Shown here: piece by piece, positions 55,040 to 62,302 of the stretch | How positions within the stretch are numbered: the first letter of the stretch is position 1 | Layout of the letters: each line of letters starts with the position of its first letter | Assembly (NCBI RefSeq): GCF_014201715.1 | Contig: NZ_JACHFD010000013.1 | Coordinates: forward strand, 1 to 64,000 | DNA length: 64,000 nucleotides | Source: Haloferula luteola | GTDB lineage: Bacteria; Verrucomicrobiota; Verrucomicrobiia; Verrucomicrobiales; Akkermansiaceae | Direction: 5' to 3' | Program-made: the position numbers and the translations under genes | The notes under the pieces: model-generated | Seen by the model: only the letters and a program-made list of their open reading frames with translations | The model's database searches: none | What the model was told of the DNA's origin: nothing

Positions 55040-56011
55040 TCAACCACCCAAGTCGGTTTCATCGACTCCTTCAAAGGTGATCTTGATCGGCAAAATTCGC
55101 CCATTTTCGTCGAACTCCATCTTGTCGATGCAGGTCACCCGAGCATTGCCGTCGGTTTCTCCCAATGGACGGCGGTGATAGATGGCAAACCATTCGTCTT
55201 TGCCAGGAACCTGAATCACCGAGTGATGTCCAGCTCCAGTGGCCACTTCCGGGTCCTGCTGCAACACGGTGCCAATGCGCTCGAATGGCCCAAAGGGTGA
55301 ATCCCCGATCGCATAAGCCACCCGGTAATCCGGACCCGTCCATCCACCTTCAGACCACATGAAGTAGTACTTTCCACCGCGCACGAACATGATCGGACCT
55401 TCGACGTAGTCCTGCGGAGTGATTTCCTTGAAAGTCGAGCCGTCCTCGAAAGGCACAAATCCGCTGAAGTCGTCGTTCAACTTGCCGATGTTGCAGTGAC
55501 GCCAACCCCCGTAGATCAGATAATAGGTGCCGTCGGTATCCTTGAAAACGAATTGGTCGATCGGCTGAGCTCCATGATAGAATTGATCCACCAGGGGCTT
55601 GCCGAGATGATCCTGATAGGGACCCTCAGGCTGGTCCGCCACCGCCACACCGATACCACCGAGCTGGTCGTCATTCTGGATGTCGTTGGCTCCGAAGAAG
55701 AAGTAGTATTTGCCGTCCTTTTCGATCACTGACGGAGCCCACATCGCCCGCTTCGCCCACTTGACCTCTTTGTTCGTCAGAACGTGGCGGTGCTTTTTCC
55801 AATGAACCAGGTCCTGAGACGAAAAGGCATCAAAATACAATTGCTCGTCATACGGAGCGGAATAGGTAGGAAAAATCCAGCAGGTGTCCCCGAAGATCAG
55901 GGCCTCAGGGTCGGCGTAGTGGCCTTTGAAAACCGGATTCTTGGCCGCCGCTGGACTCGCAAGCCACAGCGCAGCCAAGCCAGTGGCTTGGAAAAGGGAT
56001 TTCATGTTCAT
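55040..56011 (-). CDS. GH43-family glycoside hydrolase
   Basis: A 323-residue secreted GH43 enzyme, a single catalytic domain. The signal peptide (MNMKSLFQATGLAALWLASP) ends at AAA. The catalytic triad is visible as Asp34 (GHYADPEAL), Asp152 (QPIDQFVF) and Glu204 (DYVEGPIM). Its propeller strands include KYYFFFGANDIQ and GTYYLIYGGWRHC. It probably releases arabinose or xylose from hemicellulose. The ATG at 56011 or 56005 is equally possible. It lies just downstream of the receiver-protein gene on the same strand. Confidence 0.88.
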   Translation of the reverse strand: MNMKSLFQATGLAALWLASPAAAKNPVFKGHYADPEALIFGDTCWIFPTYSAPYDEQLYFDAFSSQDLVHWKKHRHVLTNKEVKWAKRAMWAPSVIEKDGKYYFFFGANDIQNDDQLGGIGVAVADQPEGPYQDHLGKPLVDQFYHGAQPIDQFVFKDTDGTYYLIYGGWRHCNIGKLNDDFSGFVPFEDGSTFKEITPQDYVEGPIMFVRGGKYYFMWSEGGWTGPDYRVAYAIGDSPFGPFERIGTVLQQDPEVATGAGHHSVIQVPGKDEWFAIYHRRPLGETDGNARVTCIDKMEFDENGRILPIKITFEGVDETDLGG

Positions 56012-56065
56012 CTTGGGATGCCCCTACTACGGCCCTTTCCCGCCCGGTATTCCGCCGAAATCGGA

Positions 56066-56455
56066 CTAAACGCCCGCTTCTTCGAGATGTTTCTCGATAC
56101 AGGCGAGAATCCTCTCGAAATCCGATGTTTTGCTCACAAATGGCAACCCGCCCGTGAGCGTCTCGCCGTCATCACTATCGGGATTCTCTTCGACCAGGGC
56201 AGTCAGCATCAAAATCGGCAAGGTCGCTAAGGCCGAGTCTTGACGGATCTTGGCCACCACATCGCCGCCATCCATTCCCGGCATGACCACATCAATCAAA
56301 CAAAGATCCGGCTTGAAGGACCAGATTTCGTCGATGGCTTTGGCGGAGTCATTGACTTCACGAACTTCAAATCCACCCGCCGCTTCAAGGTTGGCCTTGA
56401 GCAGGGCGGTGAAATCCGGTTCGTCGTCGATCAGGAGGAGGCGTGTCGATTTCAT
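56066..56455 (-). CDS. single-domain response regulator
   Basis: A 129-residue receiver-only protein. The acidic pocket is in LLLIDDEPDF, the phospho-acceptor Asp in CLIDVVMPGMDGG, and the conserved Lys in PFVSKTSDFERIL. With no output domain it may pass phosphate on or block partners. It follows the PAS histidine kinase gene by 33 bp, so it is probably its partner. An acidic insertion (ENPDSDDGETLTGG) before the last helix is a small variation. Confidence 0.88.
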   Translation of the reverse strand: MKSTRLLLIDDEPDFTALLKANLEAAGGFEVREVNDSAKAIDEIWSFKPDLCLIDVVMPGMDGGDVVAKIRQDSALATLPILMLTALVEENPDSDDGETLTGGLPFVSKTSDFERILACIEKHLEEAGV

Positions 56456-56488
56456 GATGTTGCACTATCACCTTTTCTGCGGAGGGAT

Positions 56489-58771
56489 TCAAGAGGCGGC
56501 TTCGCCAGCATGCACTTCTCCCGCCACGGGCGGGCAGGCATTCAAGGTGATGCGCGCCAAAGCCCCCTGACCGTCCTCACGATTCAGCAATTCTAGCCGC
56601 CCTTGATGCAGCTCGACAATCTTCCGTGAAACGGCGAGGCCCAGCCCCGTGCCGACTCCAGTCGGTTTGGTGGTAAAAAATGGGTCGTAGATCTTCTTCA
56701 GATTCTCCTCTGGAATCCCCGGCCCGGTATCCAGCACCTCGATGCACACCACATGATCGTTCATCCTCAAGTGGCTACGGGTGCGGAGACCTTCGTCTCG
56801 TTTGACATCAGAAAGCCGGGTTTCGTAGGTCCGCACCGTGATCGTCCCGCCCTTTTCCATGGCTTGCTGGGCGTTGATGAGGAGGTTCACCAACACCTGC
56901 TCAAGCTTCGGCAAATCGATCTGAACCTGAGGTAAAGTCTCCCCAAGCTCCTCGACGACCGTGACTCCTTCCTTGCGCAACTGATACTCCACCAAGGACA
57001 GCGCGTCCTTCACCACCGAGTTCGGACAGGCAGGATCCAACTTGAATTGGCGGGCTGAGGAAAAATCCACCAGGCCCCGGACGATCCGTTTGGCACGTTC
57101 AATGCCGCGCTTCATCCGCTCGATCGTTTCCCGCGCCGTTTCGTCCTCTTCCGGCACCTTGCGAGCCAGCAATTCCAAACCCATCCCAATCATCGCCAAC
57201 GGATTCTTCACCTCATGGGCGACCCCCGATGCGAGCCGCCCGATCGATTCCATCTTCTCCGCTTGAATCAGTTGCTCCTGAGCTCTCTGCAAATCCTGAT
57301 TCACTTTCACCAAATCCTCATTGAGCCGTCGCATGGAGTCCTCCGCCTCGCGGCGGTCCGTCACGTCTGTCGACACACCACCCACCGCATAAATCTCTCC
57401 TCGATCATCGCGCAGAGGAAACCTCACCGTGGCATACCAGCGAGGATGGCCATCCACATAAAACCTCTCGTCGAGCGGCAACACTTCTCCACTTTCGAGC
57501 ACCTCTCGGTCGCGTTCGCGAAATGCCTGGGCGACTTCCTTGTCCCCAAGCACGTCCTCATCGGTTTTGCCCAGAACCACTTGGCGATCGAGCCCGAACA
57601 TTTCCTCAAAACCGCGATTCACCATCAAGTAGGTGCCCGTCCGGCTTTTCATCGAAACGACTGCCGGGCTGTTGTCCATGACCTCCTGAAGCCGCCGCTG
57701 AGTTTCCGCCAACTCGGCCCTTGCTCGCCGCTCCGCGCTGACATCGCGATCCATGCCAACGATTCCCACACAACGCCCATCCACATCGAACCATGGCACC
57801 TTCGTCGTCACAACGGAATGATCCACACCGTCCGCATCCGTCATCACCCACTCGCGAATCACCACCTCCCTTTCGCCCGCCAGCAAGTCGAGATCCTCAT
57901 CCATTCCTTTCCCCGTCACTCGTTGAGGAAAGAAGTCCTCCGGCCGCCGACCCAGCATCTCCGTAGGGCTCTTGGCTCCCGCCCACTCTGCCATCGAGCG
58001 ATTCACTACAAGATACTGTCGACCCGGATCTCGAACGAAAATGCGGTCAGGGAAACTGTCGATCAACGATCGAAGCATGTTGCGCTCCCGCTCCAAGGTG
58101 TTGCGAGTCTCCATCAGCTCAGTGACGTCGCTCGACATGCCGAACGTGCCGATGACCCGACCGCTTTGATCACGAAATGGCATCTTGTTGGTGAGAACCC
58201 AGCCCTTCTTCCCATCGTGAAACTCCTCGTGCTCAATTTTTCCGACGATCGCCTGGCCCGTGCGGATGATTTCCCGCTCGTCTTTCAGGGCATCGTCAGC
58301 ATGCGAGACATCAAAGAAATCATGATCGGTCTTCCCGAGCATGTCCGAGGGGTGCCCGCAACGAAACCACTCCGACATCTTCTGGTTCACTTTCAGAAAG
58401 CGTGAGTCGATGTCCTTGAAGTAGAGGCTCGACGGCACGTGCTCCATCAGAGCATCGAAGAAGCGCTCCAGCGTTTGGTGCTCCTCGCGGACATCGGAAA
58501 GCTTCTGCTCGAGTTCATCACACTCCGCAACCAAGCGCTCCGCGAGAATCTCCGCCTCCCGGCTGTTGACTCCAACTTTTCGGCGGAGATTCCAGGACAG
58601 GGTCACGATCGACAGAGCGCCGACCGAACCCGCCGCAGCTCGAATCGCCGGATGTTCGGCACCCACGGCTAGAATACCAACCCCCAACAACCCGCAGAAT
58701 GCCAACGCCATGCGCAGCGAACGCGCGGGATCATCGCGGGCCTCACTGGGAATGTCGGATTTTTCCTCCAT
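56489..58771 (-). CDS. PAS-domain sensor histidine kinase
   Basis: A 760-residue kinase. Two hydrophobic segments near the N-terminus (about 21-60) precede three PAS domains (about 105-230, 235-355, 360-480), recognisable by FGMSSDVTEL, GIVGMDRDVS and GGVSTDVTDR. A coiled coil then leads to a HisKA domain with MESIGRLASGVAHEVKNP and an HATPase domain (NLLINAQQAM, DTGPGIPEE, GTGLGLAVSR). The ATG at 58771 (MEEKSDIPSEA) is chosen; the frame starts at 58807. Its partner is probably the receiver protein 33 bp downstream. Confidence 0.93.
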   Translation of the reverse strand: MEEKSDIPSEARDDPARSLRMALAFCGLLGVGILAVGAEHPAIRAAAGSVGALSIVTLSWNLRRKVGVNSREAEILAERLVAECDELEQKLSDVREEHQTLERFFDALMEHVPSSLYFKDIDSRFLKVNQKMSEWFRCGHPSDMLGKTDHDFFDVSHADDALKDEREIIRTGQAIVGKIEHEEFHDGKKGWVLTNKMPFRDQSGRVIGTFGMSSDVTELMETRNTLERERNMLRSLIDSFPDRIFVRDPGRQYLVVNRSMAEWAGAKSPTEMLGRRPEDFFPQRVTGKGMDEDLDLLAGEREVVIREWVMTDADGVDHSVVTTKVPWFDVDGRCVGIVGMDRDVSAERRARAELAETQRRLQEVMDNSPAVVSMKSRTGTYLMVNRGFEEMFGLDRQVVLGKTDEDVLGDKEVAQAFRERDREVLESGEVLPLDERFYVDGHPRWYATVRFPLRDDRGEIYAVGGVSTDVTDRREAEDSMRRLNEDLVKVNQDLQRAQEQLIQAEKMESIGRLASGVAHEVKNPLAMIGMGLELLARKVPEEDETARETIERMKRGIERAKRIVRGLVDFSSARQFKLDPACPNSVVKDALSLVEYQLRKEGVTVVEELGETLPQVQIDLPKLEQVLVNLLINAQQAMEKGGTITVRTYETRLSDVKRDEGLRTRSHLRMNDHVVCIEVLDTGPGIPEENLKKIYDPFFTTKPTGVGTGLGLAVSRKIVELHQGRLELLNREDGQGALARITLNACPPVAGEVHAGEAAS

Positions 58772-58847
58772 GGTCCCCAAGCAATCACGCTCAGGGACTT
58801 CGTGCAACTCGTCAGAATGGCAGCGGTCTCCACCACCACCAGGCAGG

Positions 58848-59501
58848 TCACTCCACGGTGACCTCGGTGCCCACCTTCACCTTACGGAATACCGTCGGCA
58901 TGATGCTGCGTGGTCCACGAATGCACCCATGAGAAGCCGGATAGCGTGGCACATTGCCCACGTGGTGGCCCACTCCGTCATTCGTCAATCGCATCCAGTA
59001 AGGCATGGGCGCCCCATCAAAGCGTCCCCCTTCCGGAACGTCGGAGGGCTTTTCCTTCCCGTAGATACGATTTCCCTCGGCATCGTAGACATTGCCGTAG
59101 GCATTCGAATGCTTGTCCACGGTCTTCTCGAGAATCTTGTATTCTCCGTCCGGGGTCGCATGACCCTCCTTGCCCGTCGAGATCGGGTAGTCGAGGACCA
59201 CCTCGTCGCCGTTCAGGAGGAATCCCCGCTGCTGCTTCCGCGAAAGAATCAGCCGCGAATTGCTGGCATCGGTGACCGGCAGCAACTGATCATTTTTCCA
59301 GATTTTCGATGTCTTTGGATAGCCCCGCTCGGCCTTGAAATGCTCATAGGTCCCCGGCTCATAGGGATTGATGGGTTCGCCGTGCTTATCCACTGGCTTC
59401 CCATCTGGACCGAGGAGAATCTTGTTCGATGAGTTACCGCAGCTCGCCGCCAAAAGCGTGAGCATTGTTAGGACGAGAGCCCTCTTCCAGTGTTTCTTCA
59501 T
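58848..59501 (-). CDS. L,D-transpeptidase lipoprotein
   Basis: A 217-residue lipoprotein with a lipobox (LLAASC, Cys21). The YkuD-type catalytic domain covers about 75-215, with the active-site motif YPASHGCIRGP (His191, Cys193). Such enzymes form 3-3 crosslinks in peptidoglycan or attach lipoproteins to it. The N-terminal part (NPYEPGTYEHFKAE) is extracytoplasmic. It starts 53 bp from the stop of the TPR protein gene on the same strand. Confidence 0.92.
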   Translation of the reverse strand: MKKHWKRALVLTMLTLLAASCGNSSNKILLGPDGKPVDKHGEPINPYEPGTYEHFKAERGYPKTSKIWKNDQLLPVTDASNSRLILSRKQQRGFLLNGDEVVLDYPISTGKEGHATPDGEYKILEKTVDKHSNAYGNVYDAEGNRIYGKEKPSDVPEGGRFDGAPMPYWMRLTNDGVGHHVGNVPRYPASHGCIRGPRSIMPTVFRKVKVGTEVTVE

Positions 59502-59554
59502 GTGTCAGCGGGGGTTGGGTCCGGGGCTATAGCTTGCGACAGGCTGAGGTGCAA

Positions 59555-60886
59555 TCATTTGGATGCGGGAACGAGGAGACGGTCTGCGCGTTGCCTCAAT
59601 GAGGTGGCCGCGGCCTCATTTCGGCCTTGGGATTCCCAGAGTTTTGCTAGCAGACGGAGTGCCGCTGCCGTCTCGCGGTTGGCCTCCGGAGGAAAGGATT
59701 GAATCGCCTGCCGCAACCGCTGCTCCGCCGCCTCCCACTCGCCAGCAGCCATCAAGTCATCGGCAAAAGCCATTTGAAACTCGGGTCGCGATGCTGGTCC
59801 ATCGGGTCCCGACAAACGCTCAGCCTCTCGAAAACGGGCCGATGCTCGCGGCCGAACTTCAGGGTCACGCAGGGTCGCCACCGCCAACAGCGCCGCCAAA
59901 TCAGCATCTTCAGGGAAATCAAAAACTCCCTTCTCCAATAGAATTCTCGCGGGCCGCGGCTGCTCGGCATCAAGCCACTCCTGAGCCAGTGCCTCGAAAT
60001 CTCCAGGATCTCCGCCATGGATCTTCAAACGCTCTGCCGCATGATATCGTGCCCGATCCGGCTGCTCCTGCTTTCGGTACCACTTCGCCAAGGTCTGATG
60101 GGCCAGCCACCGCCGCGGATCGATTTTCAGGACGGCCTCCAACACCTCCCGTCCCTCATCATCGCGATTCGCGGCAAGGAGCAAAACACCCCAGCGCACC
60201 CGCAGATCAAGGGAGGTGGGTGCCGCTTCGGCATGCCGCGCCAATACCTCGACAGCTTGATCGAGACGGCCTGTCGTGCGATAATGCTCGCTCGCCGTCA
60301 TCGCCAGCTCCGGTGATGATGCATACACCTGCATGGCTTGCTCTAACAAGCGGTCCAAACGCAGCTGCACCTCCTGATCATCGCGGGCAAAAAGATTTCG
60401 CGCCAATTCCAAGGCGAACTTCACCCCATTTGGATCGTGAATTTGCGTCGCCTCCGCAAACAGCTCCAAAGATTTTTCCCGCAGCCCTCGCGATTCATAG
60501 TTGCGAAACAACCGCCGCCGGACCCCGATACTTCGCGGAAATTGCCGCGCAGCCGCCTCCAACACCTCTGCCGCCTTGCCTCCGTCCTCTTTCCCCAGCA
60601 GATCCGCATAAGCCACCTGCGCCTCCAAACGCTCCGGATGAGCGCGGGCAAAAACCGCATAGCGCGATAGGGCCTCTTCCGATCGTCCCGATCGCTCCGC
60701 CAGCGTCGCCACCTTTTGCACCAAAGGCCACGCCTCAGGATCCTCCTCCAGCGCCTTCTCGAACCGTCGTGTGCCATCGCCCCCACGCGCCGACTCCAGC
60801 ACTCCGCGAGCGAACTCCATCTTCGGATTTCCGAAGACCGGAGCCGTCATTGCGAGCAGTACCAGAAGCCTCATGCCATCGATCAT
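59555..60886 (-). CDS. exported TPR-repeat protein
   Basis: A 443-residue protein made of tandem tetratricopeptide repeats after a short signal sequence (MRLLVLLAMTAPVFG). Repeats are visible as VQKVATLAERSGRSEEALSR, VLARHAEAAPTSLDLRV and TLAKWYRKQEQPDRA. TPRs bind partner proteins, so it may be a scaffold in the periplasm. The ATG at 60886 gives MIDGMRLL; the inner ATG at 60874 is possible. The next gene on this strand is the L,D-transpeptidase. Confidence 0.82.
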   Translation of the reverse strand: MIDGMRLLVLLAMTAPVFGNPKMEFARGVLESARGGDGTRRFEKALEEDPEAWPLVQKVATLAERSGRSEEALSRYAVFARAHPERLEAQVAYADLLGKEDGGKAAEVLEAAARQFPRSIGVRRRLFRNYESRGLREKSLELFAEATQIHDPNGVKFALELARNLFARDDQEVQLRLDRLLEQAMQVYASSPELAMTASEHYRTTGRLDQAVEVLARHAEAAPTSLDLRVRWGVLLLAANRDDEGREVLEAVLKIDPRRWLAHQTLAKWYRKQEQPDRARYHAAERLKIHGGDPGDFEALAQEWLDAEQPRPARILLEKGVFDFPEDADLAALLAVATLRDPEVRPRASARFREAERLSGPDGPASRPEFQMAFADDLMAAGEWEAAEQRLRQAIQSFPPEANRETAAALRLLAKLWESQGRNEAAATSLRQRADRLLVPASK

Positions 60887-60926
60887 CAAACGACACCGGA
60901 TCTCAAATCCAGCGGCAAATCCTCAC

Positions 60927-61673
60927 TCACCGAACCCGCAGGGCCTCCAAAAACAGTTCGGCCGTTCTCGTTGCCGATGCTGGATTCTGACCCGTCGCCA
61001 AGCGACCGTCCAGAACAGCATTTTCCTGGAAATTCTCCCCGATCTGAGGTTCCGCCCCTGCCTCCCGCAGCGCATCTTCCAACGAAAACGGAACCACCTG
61101 AGTCAACTCGACCGCCTTCTCCTCCGCATTGGTGAACACCGCGACCTTCTTTCCGGAAACCAGCGATTCCCCATTCGATCGCTTCACCTTCACCAATGAA
61201 GCTGGACCATGGCAGACCGCACCCACGACGCCCCCTTGCTCATCAATGGCAGCCGTCAAGGACTGCACCGCATCCGAATCCGGAAAATCCCACATCGCCC
61301 CATGACCGCCAGCAAAGAAAATCCCATCGAAATCTTCCGCCTTCAGACCCCTCAGGCTCTTTGTCTGAGCCACTCCGGGTCGATCCGGATCTCCATTTCC
61401 AAATTTCTCCCAAAACTCCCGGCTCGCAGCGTCCTCCAGCTTCATTGACTTGGGATCGATCGGTGCGAAATCTCCTTGAGGGCTCGCCAACACCACCTCT
61501 CGATCCGCCGCCTCAAACACTTGAAACGGGTGAGCCGCCTCCGAAAGGAAAAACCCCGTCGGTTTCCCCGTATCTCCCAATTCTTTGTGATTCGTCAGCA
61601 CCAGCAGCAGAGGTCGTGGGTCGGCCGCGACCGCCGCCACGGCAGAAATCATCAAGGCAATCAACGCTTTCAT
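60927..61673 (-). CDS. exported DJ-1/PfpI-family protein
   Basis: A 248-residue protein with a cleavable signal sequence (MKALIALMISAVAAVAADPR) and a DJ-1/PfpI (type 1 glutamine amidotransferase-like) fold. The nucleophile Cys lies in GGVVGAVCHGPASL, with FAGGHGAMWD upstream. Family members include chaperones, glyoxalases and proteases; the family is large and the activity here is unknown. Its presence outside the cytoplasm is less common. It diverges from the gene starting at 61766. Confidence 0.86.
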   Translation of the reverse strand: MKALIALMISAVAAVAADPRPLLLVLTNHKELGDTGKPTGFFLSEAAHPFQVFEAADREVVLASPQGDFAPIDPKSMKLEDAASREFWEKFGNGDPDRPGVAQTKSLRGLKAEDFDGIFFAGGHGAMWDFPDSDAVQSLTAAIDEQGGVVGAVCHGPASLVKVKRSNGESLVSGKKVAVFTNAEEKAVELTQVVPFSLEDALREAGAEPQIGENFQENAVLDGRLATGQNPASATRTAELFLEALRVR

Positions 61674-61765
61674 CTGCCCCCGTTACCACCGGATCCGTTC
61701 AGCGCAAGCTCCCCGCCGTTCCTCCCAGCCTTGGCAATCTCCGCTCCTTGGCGCTACCTCACTGC

Positions 61766-62302
61766 GTGATCGCACCTTGCCCTTTTCTCCCCGCTGCCCG
61801 GGGAAACCTAAGCTATCGGGAACTGCGGGCTTTTGGCGAAAGGCGCGATGCCGAATTCTATCTCGCCGCCCTCACCTATGCCCAGTGCCTTTGGCAACGG
61901 GGGCTCCCCGCGCAGGCCATTCTCCCTCTCGACCGCGCCTGGGGTGCCGAACTGCGCGGCGATGAACCGATCCTCCACCTCTGGCCCGCGCCTTACGCGG
62001 CCTTGATTTGGATGCTAGAAAACCGCCCCCAGGGTCCATTTCTTGGCAACCCCGTGCGCCACTTTCAGCACCTCGCCACCCGAGTTCGGGGGACCCGACG
62101 GGAAATCCGCTCTTGGCGGGCATGGGCCTGCTTCCATCTCGCCGAAAAAGCCCTCCCCTCATCCGAATTCCCTCGTGACTTTCACCAAATCCAAAGGGAC
62201 TCCCTCACCATCCCATCTCCCGCTCACGTCCGACAAAATCTTGCCGAACTCGGCTGGCCTGGCGAAGCCGCGTGGCTGGACGCACATCACCCTTCCGTCT
62301 AA
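61766..62302 (+). CDS. hypothetical protein (GTG or TTG start)
   Basis: A 178-residue soluble protein. The frame is open from far upstream, but the sequence before about 61748 looks like an antisense shadow of the divergent DJ-1-like gene. I place the start at GTG 61766; TTG 61748 is an alternative. Helical segments include REIRSWRAWACFHLAEKALP and RRDAEFYLAALTYAQCLWQR. I do not recognise a family. It converges on the GH1-like gene, whose stop overlaps it by 4 bp. Confidence 0.55.
   Translation: MIAPCPFLPAARGNLSYRELRAFGERRDAEFYLAALTYAQCLWQRGLPAQAILPLDRAWGAELRGDEPILHLWPAPYAALIWMLENRPQGPFLGNPVRHFQHLATRVRGTRREIRSWRAWACFHLAEKALPSSEFPRDFHQIQRDSLTIPSPAHVRQNLAELGWPGEAAWLDAHHPSV

Noticed and set aside
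59563-60990. Plus-strand frame of 475 codons opposite the TPR gene
   Set aside because: The translation is Pro/Arg/Ser-rich, a shadow of the TPR repeats on the minus strand.
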